Below the pieces are notes generated by a model, which ran no database searches, had not been told where the DNA came from, and worked only from the letters and a program-made list of their open reading frames with translations. From positions 1-61,458 of the forward strand of contig CANQNJ010000004.1 of assembly GCA_947625185.1 (NCBI GenBank): DNA of 61,458 nt, written 5' to 3'. Made by a program: the position numbers and the translations under genes. Each line of letters starts with the position of its first letter. Position 1 is the stretch's first letter. Source of the DNA: an uncultured Clostridia bacterium. Lineage in GTDB: Bacteria; Bacillota; Clostridia; Christensenellales; CAG-314. Of the stretch, positions 7,552 through 16,621 are shown one piece after another.

Positions 7552-8880
7552 ATGAACAAAGCAGATATCAAAGAAAATTACATAATCAAGATCGACCGCG
7601 AATTGTTATCCGTATTACTCAAAGATCGCAGTTCCGGCAAAAATATCATTTGGGCTACGGATGACTATGCCCGCAGGGGCGAGATGTACCTTGCAAATGA
7701 GCAAATTACCGTTAGATCCGTCAGCGGGCATAACGGCAACGTTATCAAACCTCGTATAGAGAAGTCTAAAAAGGAACAAGCATTTCGCATAAAAAACAAA
7801 GCCGAAGTTTTCACCCCGTCTTGGATATGCAACAAGCAAAATAACCTTGTGGATAACGCTTGGTTTGGGCGCGAAGGCGTTTTCAATACGGAAACAGACC
7901 AAACGTGGATTGCCACAACGGAAAAAATACCTTTTCCTGCTGCCGACGGCAAAACGTGGAAGGATTATGTCCGCGCAACTCGTCTGGAAATCACTTGCGG
8001 CGAAGCGCCCTATCTGGTCAGCCGTTACGATACGGTTACGGGCGAAAGCATAGATATCCCCTCCCGAATCGGACTGTTGGACAGAAAATTGCGCGTCGTT
8101 TGTGAAAATGTCGACAATGAGCAAGAATGGGTGGAGTGGGCGATTGCCGCTGTTCAAAGCGTTTACGGCTTTGATTGGCAGGGCGACAACGTTTTACTTG
8201 CGCGAGAAAACCTGCTGTTCACCTTTGCGGATTATTATTCTTACCAATTCGGGACCTGCCCTACAAATGAGAATTTGTTAAAAGTCGCGGATATTTTATC
8301 CTGGAATATCTGGCAGATGGACGGGCTGAAATTTGTAATTCCCAACAGCTGCAAGCCGACGCCGAGATTGCAAATGTCGATTTTCGACGACGAAGAACAG
8401 CAAGAAGAATGCGAAGGGTGCAAAACAGGAAACAATTCCAAGCATACAGGCACTTATTCAATAATAAAAGATTGGCAAACAAACAAAGCGATAAAGTTCT
8501 ACAATTTGCTCGGAGAAAAAAAGATGAAATTTGATTTTATAATAGGAAATCCGCCTTATAATACGGAAAGTGAAGGTGCAAAAATAGCCGACGATTCAAT
8601 TTACCACTATTTTATCGATATGGCATACAAGCTTTCAGATCGAGTGGCATTGATTACGCCCTCAAAATTTCTGTTTAACAATGGAAATACACCCACGGCG
8701 TGGAATAGAAAAATGCTTGAAGATGAGCATTTCAAAGTATTACTTTATGAACCAAACGCACAGAAAATTTTCCCCAATGTAACGTTTAGGGGGGGGTTGC
8801 CATTCACTACAGAGATAAAAATAAATATTTTGGCGCCATTCATCAATTTACTGAATTTAATGAACTCAATTCTATATTAA
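7552..8880 (+). CDS. DNA adenine methyltransferase of the restriction-modification system, frame ends early after a G8 tract
   Basis: N6-adenine methyltransferase (Eco57I-like restriction subunit M) that protects host DNA. The ATG at 7552 gives VFTPSWICNKQNNLVD near the N terminus, a cofactor-site-like LEITCGEAPYL (residues 145-155) and catalytic NPPY (333-336). A cluster of cysteines (CEGCK) precedes NPPY. After FRGG, encoded at a run of eight G (8789-8796), the frame leaves the conserved sequence and stops at 8878-8880. The missing target-recognition half continues in another frame to 9542. Adding one G, or losing two, would restore one protein of about 660 residues. The low GC suggests transfer. 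Confidence 0.85.
   Translation: MNKADIKENYIIKIDRELLSVLLKDRSSGKNIIWATDDYARRGEMYLANEQITVRSVSGHNGNVIKPRIEKSKKEQAFRIKNKAEVFTPSWICNKQNNLVDNAWFGREGVFNTETDQTWIATTEKIPFPAADGKTWKDYVRATRLEITCGEAPYLVSRYDTVTGESIDIPSRIGLLDRKLRVVCENVDNEQEWVEWAIAAVQSVYGFDWQGDNVLLARENLLFTFADYYSYQFGTCPTNENLLKVADILSWNIWQMDGLKFVIPNSCKPTPRLQMSIFDDEEQQEECEGCKTGNNSKHTGTYSIIKDWQTNKAIKFYNLLGEKKMKFDFIIGNPPYNTESEGAKIADDSIYHYFIDMAYKLSDRVALITPSKFLFNNGNTPTAWNRKMLEDEHFKVLLYEPNAQKIFPNVTFRGGLPFTTEIKINILAPFINLLNLMNSILY
8789..8796 (+). repeat. Poly-G tract of eight, candidate phase-variation switch
   Basis: Eight consecutive G inside an AT-rich coding region, exactly where the methyltransferase frame breaks. With nine G the reading becomes R-G-G-V-A-I-H-Y and joins the downstream frame without a stop. 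Confidence 0.7.
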
Positions 8881-8921
8881 AAAAAGTTTTAGCTCTAAAA
8901 GAGCCATCTTTAACTACTATA

Positions 8922-9542
8922 ATGTACAATCAAAACAAATTCGTTTTGGATACATTATATTTAGATTATCCCGAATTAAAAACTGTAATCAGCAGCGACG
9001 GCAAAGAAAAAAGATTAACGAGCGGGTGTTTGAAATACAGTTGTTTCCATACAGATAAAATTGATAAAGACGATATTGAAATTTTAGGTGTAATCAATAA
9101 TAAGCGGACGAGATTGTTTGTTGGACGAAAGTATATTGAAATGCTGCATCCAAATCTTGAAAAATATAAGGTTATAGTGCCCGCGAATAATGGGTCTGGT
9201 GCCTTGGGAGAGGTATTATCTACGCCATTGATTGGCTCGCCATTGATTGGCTTTACACAAACGTTCATAAGCATTGGCGCATTTGACAATAGAGCAGAAT
9301 GCGAATGTGCATTCAAATATGTAAAATCAAAATTTTGCAGAGCAATGTTGGGTGTTCTTAAAATAACACAAAACGGCAAGAGAGAAATGTGGAAGTACGT
9401 TCCTATGCAAGATTTCACGTCAAATTCCGACATTGATTGGTCACAATCGGTGGCGGAAATTGACGTTCAATTATACAAGAAGTACGGGTTGGACGACAAG
9501 GAGATTTCCTTTATTGAATCTCACGTAAAGGAGATGAATTGA
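8922..9542 (+). CDS. C-terminal (target-recognition) part of the split methyltransferase
   Basis: The frame is open from the G8 tract (about 8790) to TGA at 9540-9542. The upstream part reads VAIHYRDKNKYFGAIHQF and flows directly into the ATG at 8922, so this is the second half of the gene that begins at 7552, not an independent gene. 206 residues follow the first ATG. The segment GEVLSTPLIGSPLIGFTQTF and the C-terminal IDVQLYKKYGLDDKEISFIE resemble the end of Eco57I-like methylases. No ribosome binding site precedes 8922, so it is probably translated only when the frame is restored. One nucleotide separates it from the restriction gene. Confidence 0.75.
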   Translation: MYNQNKFVLDTLYLDYPELKTVISSDGKEKRLTSGCLKYSCFHTDKIDKDDIEILGVINNKRTRLFVGRKYIEMLHPNLEKYKVIVPANNGSGALGEVLSTPLIGSPLIGFTQTFISIGAFDNRAECECAFKYVKSKFCRAMLGVLKITQNGKREMWKYVPMQDFTSNSDIDWSQSVAEIDVQLYKKYGLDDKEISFIESHVKEMN

Positions 9543-9543
9543 C

Positions 9544-12500
9544 ATGAGCAAAATAAATGTTAAAACATCGGTTGCCGTAACGCCAATGATTTATGCCTAC
9601 ACAACACCGGGCATTGTTTATCACGAGGGTTGGACTAAAATAGGATATACGGAACGAGACGTAGATATCCGTATCAGGGAACAAACACAAACGGCAAATA
9701 TCGTTGCAAAAAAGGAATGGCAGGATATTGCCATCTTTTCTGATGGAAAAACACGTTTCACGGACAAAGAGTTCCATGCGTATCTTTCCAAAAACGATGT
9801 GGAGCGCAAAGAACCGCAACCGGACGGCGAAGGCTGTCCCGAATGGTTTAAGATAAGCGGCGACGATTCCTATGTTCTTTTCAGTAAGTTCCGTAGAAAT
9901 ATGGGTGTATTGCAAACACTTGGTGTTGTGCCGTATGTTTTGCGTGCAGAACAAAATGTGGCTGTCAATGCTACTTACGACTATTTTTCCGCAAATACGG
10001 ATGCCGAATTTTTGTGGAATGCAAAACCGCGTTTCGGCAAGACGCTTGCCGCATACGATTTATGCAAAAAATTGAATGCAAAAAAGGTGTTGATTGTAAC
10101 CAATCGTCCTACTATTGCCAACTCTTGGTATGAAGATTACGTAAAGTTTTTGGGGACTGAATCTGGATATTACTTTGTAAGCAACGTAGATGGTCTCAAA
10201 GGTCAAAAGTATGTTTTGTCGCGTGAACAATACACGCAATCCTATCTCAAAACAGCTAATCACAAAGGTTGTATTGAATTTGTTTCACTGCAAGATTTGA
10301 AGGGATCAATCTACTTTGGCGGTGAATACGACAAATTGGAAGAAGTCGCAAAGCTCGTTTGGGACGTACTTATTGTTGATGAGGCTCACGAAGGCGTTGA
10401 TACATACAAAACCGATGTTGCGTTCGACCATATTCAAAGAAAGTACACGCTTCACCTTTCAGGCACACCGTTCAAGGCATTTGCAAACAACAAATTTCCC
10501 GAAAAGGCAATTTTCAATTGGACGTATGCGGATGAGCAAGAAGCAAAAAGACGTTGGAACACCTCTTCGGAAGTGGAAAATCCCTATGCTAATTTGCCAC
10601 AGCTAAATTTGTTTACCTACAAAATGTCCGACATTGTAAGAGATAAGATTGAACAGGGCGCGGACTTTGATGATGATGGTGAAAGAGAAGCCTTTTGTTG
10701 GGATTTGAATGAATTTTTCAAAACCAATGCCGGCGGTAAGTTTATTCATGACCAAGCTGTTGACAAGTTTTTGGATGCGTTGACTACGCAGGAAAAATTT
10801 CCGTTTTCCACAGAAGAACTATGCAATGAGTTGAAGCATACGCTGTGGCTGTTGAAATATGTTAGCAGTGCAAAGGCTCTCGCAAAGAAATTAAGCGACC
10901 ACCCTAAATTCCAAGGTTACAAAATCGTTTTGGCGGCAGGCGATGGAAAGCTGGACGACGAAGGTACAAGTGTAGATGAAAGAACGGTGGAAAGAAACAT
11001 CAAGAATTCATATGACAAAGTAAAGGACGCCATCAAAACCAATGACAAAACCATAACGCTCTCTGTCGGTCAGTTGACTACGGGCATTACAATTCCGGAG
11101 TGGACGGGCGTGTTGATGCTCTCGAATATGAAAAGCCCTGCTCTTTACGTTCAAGCGTCGTTCCGCGCACAAAATCCGTGCTTATTTAATATAGGTGGGG
11201 TGCCACATCGCAAGAAAAATTGTTACGTTTTCGACTTCGATCCGGCAAGAACGTTGAAGATTGTAGAACAATTTGCCAACGATTTGCACCCCGATACCGT
11301 CAATGGTATGGGCGATACAGATTTGCGCAAACAGCACGTCAGAGAGTTGCTGAATTACTTCCCCGTATATGGTGAAGATGACGCAGGCGAAATGATTGCT
11401 CTGGATGCTGAAAAAGTGTTGTCAATTCCGCGCGCAATACACGCAAAGGAAGTTGTACGTTGTGGCTTTATGAGCAATTTCTTGTTCCAAAATATCGGCA
11501 GTATATTCAATGCGCCACAAGCCGTAATTGATATAATTCAAAAAATGCAACCTGCCGAAGAACCCGTCGGAGTAAATCAATCGACCAAGGGCGAATTGAA
11601 TGTTGACGGAAATGGCGAAGTGGCAATTCCGGAAGAAAAGATTATTGGTACGGCAACCGAAATCTTTGGTGATAAGCTGTATGGTGACATTCAAGAAGAA
11701 TTGATCGAAACGGTTACGGAAATTCAACAGCAACAGACAAGATCATCTAAAAAGGATGAGAAACTTGAACAGTTGCTGAACGTATTCCACACCAATGTTA
11801 CGAACAAATTGGTAGAAACAGCAAAAACACAGTACGGCGAAGATATGTCGAAATCTACCCAACAAGCACTTGTGCGTAAAATCAACACTACGGCAGATAG
11901 TACAGTTCGTAAGCATTACGGCGATTATAAAATACAAGACAACAGATTAGAAGCCGAGCGCGCAAAACAAATTGATCAAGCAATTGCGTCCGGTAGAATG
12001 TCGGAAATCAATGCTATTCAACATGCATTTGATGAACAAAAAAAAGTTATTGAAAAGACGTTTATTGAAGGCATACAGGCGGAAGTCCAGACTGTTGTTG
12101 AAGAAGCAGGAAATACTATCGTTGAAACAGTAGAGAAAAGCAAACAAGAAAAGAAGAGAGACGAGCTTATGGATAACGTGAGAGACCATTTACGTGGTTT
12201 TTCACGAACAATTCCATCGTTTATTATGGCGTATGGTACTGAAACTACTTCGCTTGAAAACTTCGACACGATAATTCCCGATGAAGTGTTCAAAGAAGTT
12301 ACAAGTATTTCGTCGGATGAGTTCAGAAGGCTACGTGATGGCTTTGAATATACGGACGAAAATGGTATATTGAAAAGATACAATGGATTCTTTGATCCAA
12401 TCGTATTCAACGACTCTATCAAGGAATTTTTACGGTTGAAACGTAAACTTGCCAACTACTTTGCGGATGATCAGACGGAAGATATATTCGACTATATCCC

Positions 12501-12906
12501 GCCGCAAAAAACCAATCAGATATTTACTCCGAAGAAAATAGTCAAGCAAATGGTTGATAATCTTGAAGTTGAGAACCCTGGCTGTTTTGATAACCCCGAT
12601 TTTACTTTTGCTGACCTATATATGAAGTCGGGATTGTATATCACGGAGATTGTCAAGAGGCTTTTCAGAAGTGCAAGGATGAAGTCACTGTTCTCCGATG
12701 AAACCGCAAGAATCAATCATATTTTTGAGAGGCAAGTCTACGGCTTTGCTCCGACGGAGATTATATATAGAATTGCGCTTGCGTTTATTTTGGGATTCAG
12801 TGATGAAATCAAGATCGAACACCATCATTTGATGTTGCTTGATACATTGCCATATGCACAGGAAGGGACGCTCTCTGCAAAGCTCGATGAATTATTCGAA
12901 AAATGA
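9544..12906 (+). CDS. Restriction subunit: GIY-YIG-like nuclease, SF2 helicase and degenerate methylase-like C terminus
   Basis: 1120 residues. Residues 15-60 look like a T5orf172/GIY-YIG nuclease (MIYAYTTPG, then WTKIGYTERDVDIRI and a later EFHAYL). An SF2 translocase follows: Walker-A-like AKPRFGKT (160-167), DEAH (279-282), SGTP (306-309), motif V LTTGITIPEW and motif VI YVQASFRAQNP. A long charged coiled-coil-rich middle leads to a tail with QIFTPKKIVKQMVDNL (992-1007) and FADLYMKSGLYI, which mimic methylase motifs but lack NPPY. I infer a type III-like R subunit paired with the phase-variable methyltransferase 1 nt upstream. AAAGGAG at 9527-9533 supports the start. Confidence 0.82.
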   Translation: MSKINVKTSVAVTPMIYAYTTPGIVYHEGWTKIGYTERDVDIRIREQTQTANIVAKKEWQDIAIFSDGKTRFTDKEFHAYLSKNDVERKEPQPDGEGCPEWFKISGDDSYVLFSKFRRNMGVLQTLGVVPYVLRAEQNVAVNATYDYFSANTDAEFLWNAKPRFGKTLAAYDLCKKLNAKKVLIVTNRPTIANSWYEDYVKFLGTESGYYFVSNVDGLKGQKYVLSREQYTQSYLKTANHKGCIEFVSLQDLKGSIYFGGEYDKLEEVAKLVWDVLIVDEAHEGVDTYKTDVAFDHIQRKYTLHLSGTPFKAFANNKFPEKAIFNWTYADEQEAKRRWNTSSEVENPYANLPQLNLFTYKMSDIVRDKIEQGADFDDDGEREAFCWDLNEFFKTNAGGKFIHDQAVDKFLDALTTQEKFPFSTEELCNELKHTLWLLKYVSSAKALAKKLSDHPKFQGYKIVLAAGDGKLDDEGTSVDERTVERNIKNSYDKVKDAIKTNDKTITLSVGQLTTGITIPEWTGVLMLSNMKSPALYVQASFRAQNPCLFNIGGVPHRKKNCYVFDFDPARTLKIVEQFANDLHPDTVNGMGDTDLRKQHVRELLNYFPVYGEDDAGEMIALDAEKVLSIPRAIHAKEVVRCGFMSNFLFQNIGSIFNAPQAVIDIIQKMQPAEEPVGVNQSTKGELNVDGNGEVAIPEEKIIGTATEIFGDKLYGDIQEELIETVTEIQQQQTRSSKKDEKLEQLLNVFHTNVTNKLVETAKTQYGEDMSKSTQQALVRKINTTADSTVRKHYGDYKIQDNRLEAERAKQIDQAIASGRMSEINAIQHAFDEQKKVIEKTFIEGIQAEVQTVVEEAGNTIVETVEKSKQEKKRDELMDNVRDHLRGFSRTIPSFIMAYGTETTSLENFDTIIPDEVFKEVTSISSDEFRRLRDGFEYTDENGILKRYNGFFDPIVFNDSIKEFLRLKRKLANYFADDQTEDIFDYIPPQKTNQIFTPKKIVKQMVDNLEVENPGCFDNPDFTFADLYMKSGLYITEIVKRLFRSARMKSLFSDETARINHIFERQVYGFAPTEIIYRIALAFILGFSDEIKIEHHHLMLLDTLPYAQEGTLSAKLDELFEK

Positions 12907-13033
12907 AATGTGTTTATATCGTAACAAAACAATTTATTCACAATATGGCGCACTCGTCGACTAAATAAATTTCATCGAGTTGAAGCCTATAAGTAAAGAA
13001 ATAATATTCAATATTCTAAAATTAAAATCAACG

Positions 13034-13070
13034 AAGCTGTGAGCAGAAGCTTGCGGCTTTTTATTTATTT
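13034..13070 (+). terminator. Terminator behind the restriction gene
   Basis: AAGCTG (13034-13039) pairs with CGGCTT (13054-13059), and a T-rich tail follows. The rest of 12907-13162 is AT-rich and I see nothing else in it. Confidence 0.6.
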
Positions 13071-13162
13071 TATATCTTCTTCCTATGCTGCATTGCCGTT
13101 GTCTGCGGTGCGCAGGGCGGCGGAGGATCTTGCGCAAAGATATATAAAATTTCAATTTGGTA

Positions 13163-13191
13163 TTGTATTTTCCAAAGGTTTGTTGTATAAT
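13163..13191 (+). promoter_or_regulatory. Promoter of the TGS-kinase gene
   Basis: TTGTAT (13163-13168), 17-nt spacer, TATAAT (13186-13191). The leader of about 130 nt contains two hairpins: GGGGCA/TGCCCC near 13208-13224 and CCGCCGA/TTCGGCGG near 13272-13293. They may modulate expression. Confidence 0.65.
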
Positions 13192-13329
13192 ATACTCCCT
13201 GCCGACGGGGCATTTATTTGCCCCGAACGCGGCTTGCGTTTTGCGCTTTTACGTCAAGCGGAAACATAAGCGCCGCCGAGCAAATTTCGGCGGTGGATGG
13301 ATATGCAATAACACTTCAAGGAGATAGAT

Positions 13330-14976
13330 ATGTTCAAAGTAATCATTGACGGCAAAACTACGGAACTCAACGAAAAAACGCCCATCAGAGACATTCTGCC
13401 CGATCCCGCCAAGCAATTTATGGCGGCAAAGGTCAACAACCGCCTGCGCGAGCTTACTTACGAGCTCAGTTTCGACAGCGAAGTGGTGCCGCTTGATCTC
13501 ACCACATCGGACGGCGTCAAGGTGTACGAGACGTCCTTCCGCTATTTGCTTGCGATGGCGTTTCACAACCTGTACCCCACCTATCAGATGAAGATAAGCT
13601 ATGCGATATCCCGTTCGCTGCTTGTAACTATGGTGGAGCCGAAAATGACAATGGATCGCCATATGATAGCTGCGGTGGAGGCGGAGCTTGATCGACTTGT
13701 CGCGCTGGATCTGCCCTTTGAGCGTACCGTGATGAGCAAGGAGGACGCCTACGATTACTTTGTCGCGCAGAAGCAGCAAGACAAGGCGGACGCGTTGCAA
13801 TACCGTCCGGAAAAGACCTGTCATTTTTATCGTTGCGGCGATTATCTCAATTATATGTACGGGTATATGGTGCCCTCCACGGGCTATCTCGGCAAATACA
13901 AGCTGTTCGGTTACGACGGTCATATGATAGCGCAATACCCCCGCTATGAGGCGGGCGGCGTTATCCCGGAGTTCAAGGACGAACCCACTTTCAGCAAGGT
14001 GCTTAAACGCGCGCACAAGTGGGCGACTATCTGCAACGCGGATATCATCTCCAAGATGAACGACCACGTCAACGAATCCACCTATGTGGACTTTATCAAT
14101 ATGAACGAGACCTTGCACAACGATATGCTGCACGACTTGGGAGATCGCATAGCCGAGGATATCGAGAATATCCGTCTGATATGTATTGCGGGACCGAGCA
14201 GCAGCGGCAAGACCACTTTCAGCAACCGTCTGCGTATCGAATTGATGTCGCGCGGCATAACGCCGCTGCGTATTTCGTTGGATATGTACTACAAGGACCG
14301 CGATCAAATTCCTCTGGACGAATTCGGCGAAAAGGACTTTGAGCATATCAACGCGTTGGACGTGGAGCTGTTCAATCAAAATATGCTTGCGCTCATCAAC
14401 GGTGAGGAGGCGGAATTGCCCAATTACCAATTCGAGCGCGGGCGTGCGGAAAAGGGCATAATAACAAAGATCGGTCCCGATACGCCCATCATCATCGAGG
14501 GCATACACGCGCTCAACGATCAATTGAGTTACCTTATCCCCAAGCATCAGAAGTTTAAGATATACATCGCGCCGCAATTTCAGATCAATATCGACTATCA
14601 CAACCCCATCAGTTACACGGATATACGCCTGCTCAGACGTATCGTGCGCGACAAAAAATATCGCGGAGCCAGCGCAGAGCGTACGTTGGATATGTGGCCC
14701 TCGGTGCGCCGCGGCGAATTTAAGTGGATATATCCCTATCAGGAAGGGTGCAATTATGTGTACAACAGCGCCCTCACCTACGAGTTGTGCGTGTTGAAGA
14801 AATATGCGCTGCCCGCATTGCAGGAAGTCAAGTCGGACAGCCCGCACTATATCACCGCCAACAGACTTATCAAGTTCCTCAAATACTTCAAGGAAATGGA
14901 CGACAAGTGGGTGCCCTGCAACTCGCTGCTACGCGAGTTCATCGGCGGATCGTGTTTCGCCGAAGTGGACGAGTAG
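13330..14976 (+). CDS. TGS-domain nucleoside (uridine) kinase-like protein
   Basis: 548 residues in three parts. Residues 1-60 form a TGS-like domain (FKVIIDGKTTELNEKTPIRDIL), then comes a region like the second editing-associated domain of threonyl-tRNA synthetase, then a phosphoribulokinase/uridine kinase domain from about 280. The P-loop is GPSSSGKT (288-295), and SLDMYYKDRD and IIEGIHALN are kinase landmarks. This fusion is common in Clostridia and usually annotated nucleoside kinase; its physiological substrate is not settled. AAGGAGA upstream supports the start. It is a single-gene unit between repeats and the RM locus. Confidence 0.88.
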   Translation: MFKVIIDGKTTELNEKTPIRDILPDPAKQFMAAKVNNRLRELTYELSFDSEVVPLDLTTSDGVKVYETSFRYLLAMAFHNLYPTYQMKISYAISRSLLVTMVEPKMTMDRHMIAAVEAELDRLVALDLPFERTVMSKEDAYDYFVAQKQQDKADALQYRPEKTCHFYRCGDYLNYMYGYMVPSTGYLGKYKLFGYDGHMIAQYPRYEAGGVIPEFKDEPTFSKVLKRAHKWATICNADIISKMNDHVNESTYVDFINMNETLHNDMLHDLGDRIAEDIENIRLICIAGPSSSGKTTFSNRLRIELMSRGITPLRISLDMYYKDRDQIPLDEFGEKDFEHINALDVELFNQNMLALINGEEAELPNYQFERGRAEKGIITKIGPDTPIIIEGIHALNDQLSYLIPKHQKFKIYIAPQFQINIDYHNPISYTDIRLLRRIVRDKKYRGASAERTLDMWPSVRRGEFKWIYPYQEGCNYVYNSALTYELCVLKKYALPALQEVKSDSPHYITANRLIKFLKYFKEMDDKWVPCNSLLREFIGGSCFAEVDE

Positions 14977-14979
14977 GTT

Positions 14980-15212
14980 CCGACCGGGCGCGAGGCGGTT
15001 CGGTTGACTGACGCTACGCGCAACCGACCCCTGACGGGGCGCGAGCGCCGCCTCGGTCGGGCTACTAAGGAAGGCGCTACACGCGCCTTCATTTAATTTG
15101 ACTTTCGCCGTGGAGTCGCGTGCCCCGGCATCCCCCGCAAGGGCTGCAATCTCGGTACACGCCCGAGATTGCAGACGGGATTTGCTACGGCTCACGACTC
15201 CGCAAATTCCTA
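14980..15212 (+). repeat. R1 structured repeat, copy A
   Basis: Four-way junction 14980-15060: outer stem CCGACC/GGTCGG and inner stem GAGGCGG/CCGCCTC enclose hairpins CGGTTG/CAACCG, CCCC/GGGG and CGC/GCG. Further hairpins follow: AAGGCGC/GCGCCTT (15071-15089), CTGCAATCTCGG/CCGAGATTGCAG (15144-15174) and GGGATTTGC/GCAAATTCC (15177-15210). It starts a few nt after the kinase stop codon. Compare copies at 21852, 49327 and 60890. Confidence 0.8.
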
Positions 15213-15284
15213 CATTAATTTGGAATACTGACTACAAGACACTAATTGTTTCCTATATGTTTGCTTACAGCCCTGTTTTTCCAT

Positions 15285-15420
15285 CCGTCCTCACCCCGAC
15301 TGCTCCTTTGAGAAGCATAAGGGACGGTTCACGTCGCGGGTGAAAACTTGTTACCTATGGGCAAGCAAAAAGAGAGTGCTCACGCTGATGGGTAGGTTCA
15401 AACTCCTGTTGCCGATAATG
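15285..15420 (+). repeat. R4 structured unit, first copy
   Basis: Hairpin CCGTCC (15285-15290)/GGACGG (15322-15327), then GGTTC-n2-GTCGCGGGTG and a TACCTA-GGGCA block, ending with GGTTCAA and TGTT-n2-CG. The second copy lies at 15584-15712. Function unknown. No coding frame is shared between the copies. Confidence 0.5.
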
Positions 15421-15583
15421 GTGCTATTGCAGCAAATTACCTCAAAAAAACAGCTGAAAATAGAACACTACGCCACACATAGTATATCAAATTCAGCGAT
15501 CTATGTTATATTTGTGCGTTTTCGGCATGATTATGCCAAATTGCTTGGTCACATATCAATTATATTATCAGACGCAATGATCT

Positions 15584-15712
15584 CGTCCATTCTGCTCCTC
15601 AAAGGGACCAAATGGACGGTTCGGGTCGCGGGTGCAAATCGGCTACCTAAGGGCAGGGGAGTTACAAACTATCGAGTAGTCGGTTCAATCCGCTGTTATC
15701 GGCCTTCTCCAC
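15584..15712 (+). repeat. R4 structured unit, second copy
   Basis: Hairpin CGTCCATT (15584-15591)/AATGGACG (15611-15618) replaces the stem of the first copy with a different but still paired sequence. It is followed by the same GGTTC, GTCGCGGGTG, TACCTA-GGGCA and GGTTCAA blocks in the same order. Confidence 0.5.
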
Positions 15713-15804
15713 GCGGACGGGGTGGGCGGACGCCTTGTGACACCGAGGAGTTCGGATATTTTACGCAAAAAGGGCTTCACTTCGCGTGCGAAGTGAAGCC
15801 CTTT
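15713..15804 (+). repeat. R3 hairpin repeat, variant copy
   Basis: AAAGGGCTTCACTTCGC (15769-15785) and GCGAAGTGAAGCCCTTT (15788-15804) form a perfect 17-bp stem with a 2-nt spacer. The leader GCGGACGGGGTGGGCGG matches the leader of the R3 copy near 34510. Confidence 0.6.
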
Positions 15805-15807
15805 GGG

Positions 15808-15861
15808 AACATACAAGTTTGCAATTGCAGCTAAAACATACGAGTTTGCAATTGGCGTTAA
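15808..15861. repeat. Tandem pair of 27-nt units
   Basis: AACATACAAGTTTGCAATTG (15808 onwards) is repeated as AACATACGAGTTTGCAATTG from 15835. The second unit runs over the stop codon of the cyclodeaminase-family gene. Confidence 0.6.
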
Positions 15862-16460
15862 AGTTTTTCCGTTTCCGCAAGTATTCGCATACCTTGATCG
15901 ACCAAAGACGCGCCGAGCGATGCGTCGTTTATCAATTCGGCGTTTGCGCGTACGTTCAGCATACTGTTCCGAGCGACGGCGCGCAGCAGATCGACGGCGA
16001 TGGTGCAGTCGCTTGCGACATATTTGCCGAGCAGCGGAGCTATGCGTACGGTGGTTATGCGTATCAGCTCGCGGCACAGTCCCATAACGTCAAGCGGCAC
16101 AAGCGCCGCGCGGTGATATGCTTTCTGCAATTGGCAAGCGCGCGATTTTTTCTCTTCTTCGGTTGTTTTGGGCAATTTGAAACCGTCCGCGATACGTTGA
16201 AACACCGCCGCGTCGTCGTTGGACAGTCTGTAAAGCGCTTTCTTCGCGCGTGCAACGGCTTCGCGCTGCCCGTTGAGATATGTGTAATTCTCTTCGTCGG
16301 GGTCAAGTTTTGCCGTCGTTACGTTTATCGCCATTTCCACGAGCGAACAAGCTGCGACCGCCACCTGACACAGCGCGCTGCCTCCGCCCGGAGTGGGCGC
16401 CTTGCTTGCAAGTATATCGTTGTATTCTTTTAACGTCAGTTCTTCGAAATTCTTTTGCAT
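15858..16460 (-). CDS. Cyclodeaminase/cyclohydrolase family protein
   Basis: 200 residues of the family that includes formimidoyltetrahydrofolate cyclodeaminase and methenyl-THF cyclohydrolase FchA, enzymes of one-carbon metabolism. The family signature ASKAPTPGGGSA lies near the N terminus, followed by the long helical body (VEMAINVTTAKLDPDE). The start MQKNFEELTL sits 6 nt behind a TATACT box with no Shine-Dalgarno sequence, so the message is probably leaderless. It is isolated, with no folate genes adjacent, so the exact reaction cannot be assigned from context. Confidence 0.85.
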   Translation of the reverse strand: MQKNFEELTLKEYNDILASKAPTPGGGSALCQVAVAACSLVEMAINVTTAKLDPDEENYTYLNGQREAVARAKKALYRLSNDDAAVFQRIADGFKLPKTTEEEKKSRACQLQKAYHRAALVPLDVMGLCRELIRITTVRIAPLLGKYVASDCTIAVDLLRAVARNSMLNVRANAELINDASLGASLVDQGMRILAETEKL

Positions 16461-16466
16461 ACCGAC

Positions 16467-16495
16467 AGTATACAATATATTTTTACCGCGGTCAA
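16467..16495 (-). promoter_or_regulatory. Promoter giving a leaderless message
   Basis: Minus strand: TTGACC (16490-16495), 17-nt spacer, TATACT (16467-16472). The ATG (16458-16460) begins 7 nt after the -10 box, where transcription is expected to start. Confidence 0.75.
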
Positions 16496-16621
16496 CCTTT
16501 GCGTGCGATCGCGGCGTCTTTTGCGTGCGACCGCCGCAAAAGCGTCGCAATATGAAATAGTGGTTCATTATGGCGCGTAATATATACGTTTTAGCATTGT
16601 AGCGACTGCCGCGCATACGTT

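Noticed and set aside
7552..12906. Classical Type I restriction system
   Set aside because: There is no HsdS specificity gene, and the helicase subunit carries an N-terminal GIY-YIG-like domain. The two-gene M/R arrangement is closer to Type III or Type II systems.
15394..15712. tRNA genes suggested by GGTTCAA T-loop-like sequences
   Set aside because: The flanking T-arm stems do not pair and no acceptor or anticodon arm can be drawn. No tRNA is supported anywhere in the window.
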